A stretch of 64,000 nt of DNA from Atrichornis clamosus (GCA_013400975.1 WBMZ01008654.1:62001-126000), one strand, 5' to 3'; counted from the first letter of the stretch, positions 1 through 13,139 are shown. A program made the numbers and translations. The notes: a model not told the origin generated them from the sequence alone.

Positions 1-2012
1 CAGGACAAGCAATGGGGAGGGGAAAAAAAAAAAAGTACTTTGCTGTGATCAGTGCTCAGCCTGGAGGGAAGGGGGTGGATGAAGTGAGAAGATTACAGAT
101 TGCACAGCACTGTACATTCCATATTTGCTTCATTTCTTGACCACACTGCAATTAACTCATATTCCTAAGTGCTGTGGGTCTCACATGTGGAATGAAAAAA
201 AACTATCTCTTCACTTGGACGCTCAGGTCTTTTCTTGCTGTAGGACCCACCTGGAATGGGGCAAGAACAGTTTCCATTGCTTGCCAAATATGGCAGTGTT
301 TCCTGCATAAAATGTCATCCCCCTGGAGCATGAGAGAGGATCCTGCTTACGACAGTGGCCTCCCGACTTCTAACTACAGAGCCTGAGCAAAAACCAACCC
401 CATTAAAACACAGCTCATTTGCTGTCCCCAGAAGTCTGCTCCATCCCTCAGACCAAACCACCTGCTGGTCAGAATAATGCATTTATGTGTATGTTTGTTT
501 TTAGGGTACAGCCAACCACTGAGAACAGTCCAACAGTGCACCCACAGCACTAATTCTTAATTACAATAAAATCACTGAGGAGGAATGGTGTCTGAAAAAA
601 CAATCCCAGCGAATTCCTAAAATGGCACTGTCAAATCTCACCTGTTTCATAAGGGATATAACCATACTTGAGCCTTTCACTAAAGCTCCAGTGTCTGGAT
701 TACATAATTAAACAGTAATTTAATTGTAAATAAAATGGCTAGAATACTGCATTGAAAAGGAAAGCATAAAAATCCCTGAGAGTGTGTATGTCTGTTATGT
801 TCAAAAAACAAAATGTGGTTTTTCCAAGTGTGTATGTTAGCAAATATCAGGTTTTAAATCAGTACCTTGATTTTAGGAGACCTGGCTTATGGTGTTGTGA
901 TGCAGACACCTGCTCCAGGTTAATATTGCTATGAAACTCTCAATAAATTGTTTTCTGTTCTCAGGGCTCATTGCTGCCTGAAGTACAGCTTAACCTCTCT
1001 TGAGAGAATAACCCAAAGTGGAGCAAAGGAAACCTGTTTACAGATAAATTAAATTTCCAGGGCACAGAGATACCCAACAGTTACTCCCAGAGAGGGAAGG
1101 TTCAAGATGGCGCTTGAATAAATGGCTTTCCCATGCATCTAAAAAGCTAACGATGGACATGCTTATTATTTACATCCAAACTGGCTGGCATGCCTAATAT
1201 TTCAGGAAACAGATTTTGCAGCTGTAATACAACTTGAGGAACACCCTATATTTCACTGATATGAGGTACCATAACAGCTGAGCAATATACCTTTTTCTAT
1301 ACATCACATTCAAAGCTGGGAAATACTTTTTTTGTTGTTTGCTGCAGAGATACTTTTTTAATCTATAAAAATAGCCATAATAATGATGCTTTATACAGCT
1401 TTGGAACCTCACAGCCCTTTCAGGGAGCTCAGCACCTGTGTTGTAGAGCTGAAACACTACTGGCATCTCCACAAATCAACCAGCAAGTAGAAGATAAAAC
1501 ACTTGTGGGGGAGCCAAGACTACAACTCAGAGCTTTTTTCGTGCTGGGGTGCCTGGCACTGTGAAACACTCATCTTCTGTAATTACAGAGGTGCCAGTTA
1601 TCACGAATTTAGAAACTTGGTGATATGAAGCAAACATGGTACAACTTTGGAGAACATTCTGAATTGATGAAAAAACTATAAATGTGGCAAGCATTGGGGT
1701 TTTATGGGAAGTTTTTTCACTTGAACCAGGGCAAGGGGCAGATATATTGCCAGAACAACATTTTTAATATTAACCAGAGCCCTCAAATCCCAGAAGAATC
1801 GTTAGGTTAAAGCACACACTCCTTAGCAAACTATACATTACCTCAAGGCCGGAAGTTACAGGCTGGGGGACCCTTAGAGCTTCCCTCTCTGCATCCATTC
1901 TTTCCTTCTTTATTATTTCTGGTGCACGCCAAAACCACAAAAAAACACCAGGGAAACCAAACACCAACTCTTTCAGGGCAAGTAGAGGAAGGGTATTGGG
2001 GCAGCTGAAGTT
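1..2012. other. No gene recognised
   Basis: Anonymous vertebrate-type sequence. An A14 run lies near position 23. Open frames on both strands are at most about 90 codons, overlap each other and show no family I recognise. No interspersed repeat was recognised by eye. The right edge grades into the GC-rich patch that starts near 2025. Confidence 0.6.
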
Positions 2013-2019
2013 GCTTACC
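2013..2019 (-). other. Candidate splice donor at edge of CpG-rich patch
   Basis: Read on the minus strand the sequence is CTG followed by GTAAGC, a near-consensus 5' splice site, with the exon side inside the CpG-rich patch (last exon base at 2019). It would suit the first exon of a minus-strand transcript whose promoter is the island. Isolated donors of this quality also occur by chance elsewhere in the window, so the location is the only argument. Confidence 0.25.
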
Positions 2020-2130
2020 AGCACAGGGGACGGCACAGAGCAAGCAGGAGCCGGGAGCCGGCTGCCAAACGGCTCCTTAAGGCGTCGGCCTGCTCGGCAA
2101 TTGGCACGTTTAAAGGGGCAGCGCGGGGTG

Positions 2131-2303
2131 CAGGTGTGCCGAGGTGTGCCGAGGTGTGCCGAGGTGTGCCGAGGTGTGCCGAGGTGTGCCGAGGTGTGCC
2201 GAGGTGTGCCGAGGTGTGCCGAGGTGTGCCGAGGTGTGCCGAGGTGTGCCGAGGTGTGCCGAGGTGTGCCGAGGTGTGCCGAGGTGTGCCGAGGTGTGCC
2301 GAG
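2131..2303. repeat. 10-bp minisatellite, about 17 copies
   Basis: The unit is gaggtgtgcc repeated head to tail. The first copy starts with c instead of g and the rest are identical up to a partial unit that runs into an N. The period is not a multiple of three, so translated frames cycle through a 10-residue pattern on either strand; the long frames crossing it are repeat artefacts, not proteins. Perfect identity implies recent expansion and probable length polymorphism. The N directly after the last unit suggests the true array is longer than shown. Confidence 0.95.
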
Positions 2304-2304
2304 N
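2304..2304. other. Ambiguous base (N) at the end of the minisatellite
   Basis: This is the only N seen in the window. It interrupts the last repeat unit and is followed by unique sequence (tcgttcccgg), which is typical of an unresolved or collapsed tandem array in an assembly. Confidence 0.85.
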
Positions 2305-2525
2305 TCGTTCCCGGGACAGCGCCGGGCCCGGAAGCAGCCTCGAGGGCCGGGATCTCCCTGTCCCCTGTGCCCCAGCGATGCCTCGCACGGCTGCAGCTCA
2401 CGCTACATCTCGGAGCTTGCCCTCGGCACAGGACCTGCCCTGGGTGTTGATCAGCCATTGCATGAGTTCTGTGCACCCACGGGCACTCTGATGGATGCCT
2501 GCAGCCGCAGGATGCCTCCGTGATG

Positions 2526-3984
2526 AGATGGCTGTTTCTAAGCATTAAATGACGCTGCAAAGAAGTGTACTAGAGACAGATACTATTAATAGTTGAATTA
2601 CATACACATCCTTTAGATACTAAACAGAGGCCCAGGCCTTCTAGGCCGAAATGGGAATCACCTGTAGGTAGTATCAGCAGAAGGACCCTTTCTGACACAT
2701 GGTGTCACAGCCTCTCCATTACACATCGATTGCATGTCTATGTAGACATTAGATTTGTCTGAGTCTAAGGGCACTGAGCTGTTTAAACCAGTTAGCACAG
2801 CCAGGAAGACAAAAGTGAAAAACTATTGTTTGTTCAGCAACTTGGCCCAGACTCAGCCAACATCTGGCAAGCCAAAAGTGTATCAGCCATCCCATAAGGG
2901 TGTTCTGGTCTGCGGGTTATGCTGCCTTAACTGATACTGTAAGCTCTCTAAAAGGCAAATGTCTACATCCAAGCCATTCTCATTTTGCTCACGTGAAGAG
3001 ATTGGTGCTTACAGTAACAACAATGGGGTGCTGAGTTTGTGTTCTAAGCTTTAAATAGAGTACCTGGATGCAGCAGTGCTTTATCCTTTACAGAAAAATT
3101 ACTTCAGTGCATGAAGTGCTCTTGCTGTTTCACATTCCTAGGCAAGAAAACTGACGAGCAGCTCGAAAGCAGATGGGCAGTTGGAATGGTCAGAAGCTAG
3201 AATGCAAGTGAGAAAGCAAGCAAGCAAGACAAATGCCTATGCCTTTGGAAGGGGCAGTCAGAGGGGAATCCAATAGGAGCTTCCACTGCCACAACACAGG
3301 CAGCATCTCCCTGACATGTTCCACAGGAAGCACTTGCAAACAGGGATTTTTCTAGTTAGTGACAAGTTTTGTGACAACTGTTGTCACCTGAGGATGTGGA
3401 GTTAGTGCCAGTGGCCTTCATTCCACCTCAGCAGTCTCAGATCAGCTGGCACTAACACCAGAGCTGATGTGGCTCCTGCAGAAATTTAAAAAGACCAGAT
3501 AGCACTCGTGCACTCCCTTTAGCTGGGGAGCATTTCAGACTCCGAGAGAGTTGTCTGCAGCATCCCTGTGGCTCCATTTCACTGTTCACCTCCACACCTC
3601 CTTTCCTTTCCAACTACACCATGTGCAGGGCTTCTCCGTGAGTGTGGAAAGGTCAGCCGCTCATTTGCTCCACTGGCTGATCAACAGTGGAGTGCCTCTG
3701 GCAAATATGAACCTTTGACAGTTCTCGATCTTCATTAGACCATTCAGGCCCTGTCATGTCCTTCCTAGGCCTTGGCAGATGAACCCTTCATGGCCTCTAA
3801 TGTTTTCTCCTTGTCACACCTCTCTGAGATGGGCAGCTCTAACTCTCTCCTTAGAACTTGGAGGTTAGGGCACAGAAACTAAAGGCAAGTTTTTAAAGGT
3901 CCTTAAGAAACTTACAGATGCAGAGTTGGCTGATACACTTTTCAAACCATGAAATGCATAACTGAAATTCAAATTGCTGAATTG
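2526..3984. other. No gene recognised
   Basis: Anonymous sequence with no open frame long enough to suggest an exon. A short AAGC run (about four units) lies near 3214-3230. No transposon signature was recognised. Confidence 0.6.
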
Positions 3985-4095
3985 AAAAGCCCTGGGGAGT
4001 CTATTTCCTTTTGATTGATATCAATGGGAATTAGATATGTTTGTTTCTGAAAATCATTGTCTTTAAGAATCTAAAAGCCTCAATTTCAGCACCTT
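3985..4095 (+). repeat. Possible ancient amniote interspersed repeat
   Basis: A segment near 4012-4030 reads like 'gatatcaatgggaattagat', followed by 'ctgaaaatc' and a run resembling the 'cctttgaaaatc' tail of old, high-copy amniote repeats often found in turtle, crocodile and bird DNA. The match is from memory, diverged and without a sure family name. Confidence 0.25.
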
Positions 4096-7000
4096 GCCTA
4101 CAACATGGCAGGAAATGGAGTCAGAGTTTTCCAAGTATGAGGCTACTGCTCTAGCCACAGGTCCTCTTCTTAATCCTCCTTTCCCTTTTCTTTTTATATG
4201 AAAGTCACCAGTCAGCCTGCAAAGGAGTGTGATACCATCACATTCAAAAGTGATTAGACAAATTCAAGAACAGATCTACAAGTGGCTACTGAAAACAGGG
4301 CAGGGATGTATCCACTAGCACTGCTGATCCAACATTTCTGAACATGGAGGGAAAGAGCAGAAAGTGCCACAGCTTCTAGGCTTCCCCTGAAGAACATGCC
4401 CTTTTGTTGTGAGGGAGTGCTCTACTCCAGGAAGGAATTCCTCATGCTCTCATGTTCTTAAGTCTTAAGCAGTCTGTGCTGTGGCAGTACAAATGCACCC
4501 ATAGCCTGCCCTGAGCACCAGCTTCTACCACCCTGCAGTCACTCTTTCTGCTGGAACTTTCCCAGCTGGACAGGAACACATGGACCTTGAATGATCTACT
4601 TGCCATTTTGCTATGTAGACTGCTTTTTGTCCTGATCCCATACATTTTTAAATTGGAGTCTGAGCTGGTTATCTTCTTCTGAGCTATTTCAGTGCCACAG
4701 TTCCAAACCTGTGAATATGCTGTGCTTTTCTCTTTCTTCTTCAAACTCTTTTACATTCCATTTTTTTCCTTCACAGCACTGTTATTGTGGCAGTGGCTGG
4801 CATGATTATTGCTACTTACTCCAAATCCCCCAATGGCAGAGTAATACCTCTTTAATTGGGTATTTCTCCCTCCCGACACTAATCTCCTAACAAATGCTGA
4901 TGCTGTGTTAGATGCTGTGTGGGGATCTCTCATCACTATCTCTTTAAGCAGGCAGTTGTGTGTGGAATGAATGCATAGTCACTCAGCATGGATGGATTTG
5001 TCTGAGTCCCTGTCAGCTCCCTGGTTTTGTCACTGAAATCTTGCATTGCGGATCCGGATTTCTATTGCTTTAACTTTTTGAGGCAGATTTATCTCAACCC
5101 CTGTCAGATCAATGGGTTTTGTCACAGAAATCTATGTGACTTTGTTCCCTGTGGAGATCTGGCGAGTCAAGTTTGTGGAGGCTGATTTGGGAAGCTGAAC
5201 CCGAGGCCTTGTTCGGCTGTGTCAGGGGGGAACAGTAAGAACTGAAAAGAGCAGAGGCCTAGCGACCACAAAAACTTAAATAAAAACTACAGCAGCAACA
5301 TACATCATATCCCAAGAAATGCATACCCCAAGAGAGCACATTCCTTCTTAAATATGTGCTCATGTGGGCTCTCTATCTGCTGGCATCGTACGGAGCTGCT
5401 CGCTCTGCCCACAAACTACAGCCCTGTGACAATGGCTGAGGTCTGACAGGGTTGTAGGTCTGAGGCACATCAGCCTTTCAACACACTCCTCTCTGGTGGC
5501 TCAAAAACCCCTGGAGCTGTGGAGGCAGGAAGTCCGTAGGGGGCACTTCTCCTTTAATGCCTCCACAGTATATTAGGAAACACTGTGCTATCAGAGATGA
5601 TCCTTCTCAGCGGATACAAGCCCAATTTTCTTTTTGCCTGTAGCCATCAGACTGCATGATTGTCTGACACTGCAACAACACAGTCTTCCAGATAAAGCTC
5701 AGCTTTACTGAACTGCTACATGTCCATCTTGTCTCCCTAGCTGATTCAAAAATTTCCAGGAACTGCTTCAGTAAGTGGAAGTTTCCTGATGAAAAGTACA
5801 TTTTTCAAATAATATTTTTGTTGGGCTGAGGGATAACATTATTTCCTTTGCTTATTACAACTTGAAGATTTTTTAATAATTATTATCACAGTTGAATTTG
5901 ACCATGATCAGGGTCTGAGTGAACTTTTGGAACAAAATGGTAGTGGTAATAATAATAGCAATAACAGTAATAGGAAAGCAGGTAACATACATTAAAGGAA
6001 GAGCCTGGTGTTGACTGATAAAGACTCAGACTTGTCTGGAACAGCCAACTCAACCTGAAAGCTCAACACAGCAGGGATGGGTTCCCTGTTGGTGAAACTA
6101 CCTCAATTTTGTATTGAAGCAGAACGTTTCAAAAAGAAAGGGTACCCCAGGAAAGAGGAGATTTGGGGAAGGTAGCCATTAGCATTTCAGTATTAATGAG
6201 AAACAGTGCAAATTTTTGGCCACAGGTTACCTCATTGTTCTCTTTGCAATATTCCAGTCATGGGCTTTCTTTGTAGCAGATGCTAATTTCTGTGCCTGCC
6301 TTGTGATATTTCCCTTCTTCCTTTTTAATGGAACTCTCCCTTTGTTGTATGCTTTTCTATTTCAGCTTTACCTCTGGAAATTCTCCATTTTTCACCTTCT
6401 AATCCTTCTCCAGCCATCCTTCTCTCCCTGCCTCATTTAAACATTCATGCCTCTGTTTTGCTCCTTCCTCTAGGTGATTATCTATTCTCTTTCAACTGGT
6501 GCCCCTCCTTAGTTTTTTCCCTTTGCCGTCCTTTCATGTCTCCCTTCCCTTTGCTGCCGCTCTCTCAATCTCTCAGCTTGCTGCTAAGGAAGCTCTAGTC
6601 CTTAGATATTGAAATGGCCTGTTTAGTTCCTGCCTGCAGTGCTGTGCTAGAAACCTGTGTGTCTGTGCAGCTTCAGACAGAGTGTGAGCCTGGCTAAATA
6701 CAGGAAACTAAGTGGGAAGCAAAGCTGAGTGAAAGGTTGCTTACTTGTGCCTGTGATTTGTGTCTGTTTAATAATGGCCTCCTGATTAACACAGACTGCA
6801 ATTCCAGATATGCCACAGTGATAGATACTCAATATTTACCTAAACAGAGATGCACAATTCCCTTAACATTTAAAGCCAGTGCTAGCAATACAACTGTTAT
6901 CCTGGAAGTTGTTCACGCTGTTGCCTGTGTGAGTATCGCCTGGTAAAACACAGCTTTAATTCTGCACGGGTCCCTGAGGACTAACAAGGTGTTAAATGAT

Positions 7001-8899
7001 CACTATTACATGCAGCTGTCACCACGCCTGCAGTTCTGTCAAACCAAAAGAATGATGTTGTCGCTTTTATGTTTCACTTCAGAACAATGCAAAAAAGTCT
7101 GTCTTCAATAACACTGCTGAAACTGTCCCCTCATAAGTCATCTTGTCTGCTACTGCAATTGCTTTTCACAGAGGTCCTCATATTTTATCTGGTTATAGTT
7201 AGTTAACAAAAGAGAATTACAAGGCTTGACTAGACAAAAAGTGATGAGATACCTGTAGCCATGCTATTTCTTTAGTCCATCTCTTTTGGTACATCTTAAT
7301 GTGCAGCAAGGTCACTTCAATAAGGAGCCTTTAAGTACTTGCTATTGCTGCTTTTAGACTCGTTCCAGAAGCACAGAAGATTACTTTAGTCAGATCACCT
7401 CTCTGTGGTCTCCTTCTGCAGGTAATGTGTCCCAAGCAGGCAGAAAGAAAGGACTAAAGGACGATAGCAGGTCAGGCATTAGTAAGATGAGAGCAAAGGC
7501 TGCCTGTTCTGTCCTGAGCTAATTATCTCTCCTGCCTTCACCGTAAGTATAAACCAGGCTGATTAGTTCAATCTGCCACCCTGGCTCAATAAACCAAGCT
7601 GAGAGTTGCTGTTACACATTCTGCTGGGGTTATAATTATCTTTTAGCAAAGATCCAGGCCTAGGAATGAGGAGGTGCGGAAGTGCTTTCACAAAGATGAA
7701 TACTGACCTGGATTGCTGCAGTATTAACTGAGAGTGCTTGTGAGAGCACACCTCAGGTGCTGTCACGTGTCAGAACTGAGGAGGGGAAAACTGGTTTGGA
7801 AAGGGACTTTAGCACAAAGTGTGGGAGGCCACATTTGAAAAAAAACCAACTAGTCTGACTTGCACCAGCACTGCTGTGGGAGGAAGACTTGCACAATGCC
7901 TTGACTGCAGCCATGGCTGTTTTTCCTCACATTCGTGGGCTCTTAATTCTACATAAAATAAGAAAAGGAGGAGTGAGAGACAACACTGCGTCATCTTTAC
8001 AGTCCTTTCTGAGTATATAAAAGATGAACTGTATGTTCCTCAGCATCTTGCTACCATATAAGCCAGCAAATTGCCATCTCTAGAGCCAGGCAGGACAATG
8101 ACAGACTGGTGAAAGCCAGCCTAATTCTGCCAATAGTGGTGTCCAGCCATGTTTTCCAGTAGTTGGCTAATTAGTAGAAATAGAGATATCCAAGACAGTA
8201 AAAGACGATTAGGGAGCTCTGTAAAAGCCTCAAGGCTGTCTATGAGACAAATCTCAAAGGACTGTGATACAAAGTCTTTGCATGTGTGCCCCTGATTGTA
8301 AGCTGACAGAAATCAGTGTTGGACTGAAGGCCTGATGGACATTTATTACATGAAACTGACTGATGGTCTCTGTCCACCTTCTACTGGATAGGCAGCTACA
8401 GCACTAAAGAAACAGGCTCTCAACTCATTCATACTTCCAAATTTGTGGGCATTCAGGCTGGTGCTTTAAACTGGCCATGAGGGCTGAGGTATCTTAGCTG
8501 CCTCCACAGAGATCTATCTCTATAGAGTTCAGGACTCAGGCAAACTGTCAATGTGTGGGGAGAAGGAACTTACATAGTTTGCTTATGCTGTACCTGTCCA
8601 AATTAAAGAGAGGACTCATTTCTGCGTCTGGCAGTCTGGCATACTTGTCAGGCACAAAAATTCTGTAAAACTTAGAACTCTGGAACATTCCCATTAAATA
8701 ACCAAGGACACAGGTTAGCAAAAGGTCACTGGGGGAGCAGAAACATCAGGATACAGCCTAAATGACAACTTCAGCAACTATTGGAAGTCAGGTGGATTTA
8801 CTGGTTGTACTACCCCAGAATTAGCTTTGCAAGGGTTGTGACTGGGACAATATTGTATAGCTGTAACTGCAACTTAAACACTTGTGTAGAGTCCCATCT
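4096..8899. other. No gene recognised
   Basis: Anonymous sequence. The longest open frame is about 100 codons (minus strand, 4442-4744) and has no recognisable domain. A short AAT-rich stretch lies at about 5940-5975. Pyrimidine-rich plus-strand sequence at 6260-6560 gives a hydrophobic-looking frame that is a composition effect. Confidence 0.6.
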
Positions 8900-8941
8900 T
8901 CGAATCATTAAGGTTGGAAAAGACCTCCAAGATCTGCTTGA
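8900..8941 (+). mobile_element. CR1 LINE 3'-end fragment
   Basis: The sequence reads 'gaatcattaaggttggaaaa' followed by 'gacctccaagatc'. This is the well-known 3' end of avian CR1 retrotransposons, in which a tagaatcat-type motif is followed by ggttggaaaagacctc and aagatc. Only about 40 bp is recognisable; the usual 5'-truncated body and terminal 8-bp repeats are not evident. It is the best single indicator that the window is avian. Confidence 0.7.
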
Positions 8942-11900
8942 AATGAGTGATAGAAATAAAAGAAGTCACCAAATGGTTATACTCAAGGTAAAGCCAAATA
9001 AAATTAAGTTAATACTTGAAGAGAACTGCAGGATAGGAAGTTTCCAGTGATACCAAGGAGGTTCAGTCCTTTCCAGTTTGGAACAAAACAACCAATTGTA
9101 ATTAGCCTCATGTTAACTACTTGTATGAATACCCAAAAAAGGTCTGGTTATTTGTCCCGAATCTCTTAGATCTGGAAATTGGCTCAGAAATCAGAATGTC
9201 TGGTCAAATCATCAAAATTCTTGTTACAGTGAAAACGTAAGGGTTGTTTTGGAGGTTAAAACCCATATATATAACTATATTCATCTTTGTAGCCCAAACC
9301 TCCATTAGGCTTTTCCACTGTACCTTATGTCATTCAGACTCCCCTCTAAGACAGAACCTACAGCTGAGTAAATGTTGAATTGTTTAACTATCAAAATTTT
9401 GTGGTAAAGGTGAGAAGCAGATTTGTGAGGGCTCCAGTAAGATGTTTTGGTAACAGCTTGCTGTCAGTTCTAAGCAGCAGGGAAACATGATGCATGAAAG
9501 ACAGACTGACAAAACCTGGGCTCACATCAGTTGCTGCTGTAGACACCAAATCTGTTGCTTTGAACTGCACTCTGAAGGAAACCAGCAGCTCATACTGTCT
9601 ACAGGGAACTGTGATTTCTGAAACTGAGTGATCTTTTAAGGCAGTCCCATACAGAGCCTCCCTTACAACAGGAAATCAGAGTATGAGCTTCTTTAGAGGG
9701 AAAAGGGGTGAGTTTCTTGGAAAGTACTTGGAAAAGATAATTTCAAGTTATCTGTACAGGAAAAGATCAAAAAGAAATAGTAGATTTTTATCCCTGTTAA
9801 TAAGCAACTCAACAATGGAAACAATGCTACGTGTTCCCAGTACTTCTCAAAGAAACTGGCATGAGCTGTGTTGTCTCTGAGCTTCAGCCCACTGACATTC
9901 CCACAGAACAGGGATCTCTGCTCACAGAACAACATGGGACAGCAGCAGGGCAGACACAGCTACAGCATTTTAGGCCTTTTTGGAAAATTTTCCATAGCAC
10001 TTTGGCCTTAGACACAAACCCAAGTGCAACACAGCCCGTATTCCCAAGCATGATATGCCTGTAAAAAGAGGAGGACTGATCAGCACTGTGGCAAAATGTG
10101 AGAGAGAGCCTCGTGGCAAAGGCTCTGCCAAAGCTCATGCTTTCTGGAAAAGCAGCTAAGGGCACTAGAGCACTGCTCCATTCTGCAGCTAAGGTAATTC
10201 CCCACCTGACAGTCTAAAGCCTTCCAGAACAGCCAGGCTAATCCTCAGAGAAAGTGTAAATCACACAGCAGATTCGTTATAGGGCATAGAAAATTATGCA
10301 GTCCAACTAAGAAGGACTACTGTTGCTTTTTAGATTGCAGGACTCATTTAAATTTAATTAATCAGACCACCTTCATGTACAATTAGAACTGTATCTCTCA
10401 GTGATTCTTCTGCTTTGAGAAGCACATGACCTTGAGGAAGACAGAATGTAGCAAATTACTGCTTCTAAATTTTATGTATTGAACATTTGGTGGGTCATTG
10501 CAGACATGACTTTCGGATGTGTTGAAATGGTTACACAGGCAGGCCAAAGGAAGTATCCTGCCCCTTATCCCTGCAGTTTTAAGCACAGATTTGCAGCTTG
10601 GGAGCTGACAGTGTGGAAACAGCTCTCCTCTTTGGTATAACATCCCTCCCCCATTGCAAAAACATTTTTTTCACTGTCAGCTTCCCTTAAGGTTAAACAT
10701 AATGGGTCAGGGCCTCCGTTTAACATTCACAGATCACCTGTAAGTTAGCATAAAAAATCAGGGAAAGCAGCAATGCTGGAAGCAGCTCAAGCTGAAAGTC
10801 AGACTTTGTGCACACCACTGCAGTCACAGTCTCAGGTGGGAACTCTGATAAAATGACAGTGTAGAATGACAGCTTAAGAGGAACCTGTGGGTGGGTAGGC
10901 ATTAAACCTGTCCCAGACACACAGACTCATCACCTAAGTCACACAAGAAGAGGTTGGTGAAACAGCACAAAATTATCTAATTGTATTAGGAAAAAGAACA
11001 AGTTATCTAATTCATGTGTTGTGCTGCCAAAAATCCAAATCAGAGCTCACAACAGTGGAGTTTTGGATATCTTAAGACACAGAGCAAAGTGTCAGATAAA
11101 CTCTCATCTTTATTCAGGATCAAAAGCGACTGGATTTTTTCATGGTCATCACAGATTCAGTACAAATGAAGAATGCAAAATTTGATGGTGCATGTCTCCT
11201 AAAACTTTCCGTACCATAAACACCAGGGCAACAATATTTGGCACTGAAACAGTCTCCCAGCCTGTTTCAGAGCCTCAGAGCCAGATGAAGCGACATCAAC
11301 ACCATGACAAAAGCGAAGTGAAGAGGAGCTTGCAGTGAGCTGTCTTTATATCTCCAGTTTTCTCTTACAGTCAAGAAATCACCAATAATGTTTGAATTCT
11401 CTATACCTTAGCAATGCTCAATAGAGAAAAATATTAAGAATACATAGTGTCACTGCTTACTGAAATAGCTAATGGTTCCTTCACAAGGCAGCTCTTCCCT
11501 AGACTTAATTTCTGTTAGCATCTAAACAGTGCTAAGAAAACCACTAATTAATTCTTGAGCCCTTGCAAACAGCCACCTTCCTATTGTTAACCTTCCTTCT
11601 AGGAGACAATGAATATAAAACTGTCAGGGCTGTGTCTCCATGGGGGACAGGCATGGTGAGAGCCTGATAAAACCCTTGAAGTGTCTCTGGCCCTTCTTCT
11701 CACACAGTGCCCAGAGCAGCTGTTCCTGTAAAACTTCCAGAGCATCCAGAGGGGAGGATTTTGCCCAAGCCACAGTGTGAATGGCAGTGCTTGCCGTCTG
11801 TGATGGACGGGAAGGTTGTATCATTCACTGCTCTCGGCCATGCCTGTATCCTCTCTGCTGATGAGAACCAGGGACACACCTGCCTCAGAAGAGGCTCACT

Positions 11901-12929
11901 TGGCATGTGGTACAGCAAGGGATTTGCAGTTGGATTCATGGCTGTGTGGCTTTTAGATACCTCACAGGAGAAAGGGCAGGCATTGCAATGGGACTGGCAG
12001 AGTCCCCCAGCTCACATGCACCAGGCTCTGAATGCCCTAGGACATGGGAAGGACTGAGGAATATTGTTCTTTCACAGTGATGTACTAAACCAGACTCCAA
12101 GAAAAGCTGTAATACTGGGACATGCTCCCACTGAACAATTGTGAATTTGTTCATGTTGTTCAGTTTTTCTTACGACCTCTCAGTAAACCTGTTTTGAAGG
12201 CTTTCCTGTGCCCCACTACTCTTTGTCCAGCAGCGGAACTTCTCTACACCAACTGTACAGACATCTTCCTTGGTTCAGTGAAGGGTTCTCTGGTAGCCAG
12301 TAATCCCCTGGCCTTGCAGACCTTGGTCTAAGGTGAATAACACACCTTTCAGAAGCTCCCTGGATATGTACCCCAGTGCACAATGAGCACAGAGAAGTCC
12401 AACCTCTGAGGGGACAGACGGGCTCCGGTCAGTGGCTGGTGAGCTGCACACAGATGCACAGAAGGATCACTGCTCCCCAGGGAGCCAGCGTGAAAAGGAT
12501 CTGCCAAAGGAAACCCTCCTAACTTCCTGCCAGGGCATGAAAAGGAATGACACCATGACCAACAAACAGAGTGACAAGTGTGGAGGGACAAGTGTGGAGT
12601 GCCTCACAACAGGGACTGATTTGTTGCTAATGCTACAAAAACCCCTAATCCCCACAAGGAAGAGGAAGAACAAATAGCCTCCACCAAAGCTGTCACCTCC
12701 ATGGTGTCCAATACCCTTTCCATACATTCATCAATCACAAAGCCACATCCCAGACAGGCAGGCCATTAACTCTGGGGTAACATACACACAGACATCATTT
12801 GGGTTCCCTCGGGGATATCTGTTCTACAGCTGGGGCTCCCGTTCAGTGGCTCTCAGCGATAAACTAATTCCCTTAATCATGAGATTGTACCCTTTCTCCT
12901 CCAGAAAAATACAAAGAACAGGTACTTAC
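8942..12929. other. No gene recognised
   Basis: Anonymous sequence with overlapping short frames. The longest (plus strand, 11707-12057, 116 codons) shows no known domain and no matching splice signals at its ends. A 13-bp doublet of gacaagtgtggag-type sequence lies near 12570-12599. Confidence 0.6.
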
Positions 12930-13139
12930 CAGCAGAAAGGGCCCTGAAACTTCCTGACAGGTTTCTGTGGAATCTGTCCTTGAAACTCCAGTAGAAGTGA
13001 TTCCCATCTTTCACATCTACATGACAGTAATTTCCAACTGAAGATTTCTCATTCTCTGTTTCTTTTTGTAGGATGGCCATCAGTGCTGTAGCTCAATGCC
13101 AACACTGAGTTCATGCCACCTCCTGCAGTCAATGTATGC
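12930..13139 (-). other. Candidate exon with start codon, unknown product
   Basis: On the minus strand a pyrimidine-rich acceptor (tctgtctcctcag, exon from 13139) is followed by 59 nt of possible 5' UTR with an in-frame stop. An ATG at 13080-13078 then opens a frame that stays open to a strong donor (CTG then GTAAGTACC) after base 12930. The exon would be 210 bp and encode about 50 residues beginning MAILQKETENEKSS, polar and without a recognised domain. Both splice signals are good and match the open frame, but I know no protein with this N-terminus. Chance pairing of splice-like signals is quite possible. Confidence 0.18.

Larger units (their letters stand above)
2025..2525. promoter_or_regulatory. 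CpG-rich patch, possible CpG-island promoter
   Basis: This is the most GC- and CpG-rich part of the window, in contrast to the AT-leaning sequence on both sides. CpG dinucleotides occur in the unique flanks as well as in the embedded minisatellite (every 10-bp unit contributes one CpG), for example around 2045-2130 and 2305-2420. In bird genomes such islands usually mark promoters or first exons. A good minus-strand splice donor sits at the left edge (2013-2018), so a transcript starting in the island and running towards position 1 is plausible. No TATA box, known first exon or protein was recognised. The repeat inflates the CpG count, so the island could instead be a GC-rich repeat locus. 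Confidence 0.4.

Noticed and set aside
2015..2560. Long open frames on both strands through the CpG-rich patch (up to 181 codons)
   Set aside because: They are held open by the 10-bp minisatellite, which repeats the same 10-residue pattern in all frames, and they contain the N.
3214..3230. AAGC run as a possible microsatellite
   Set aside because: Only about four units; too short to list as a repeat feature on its own.
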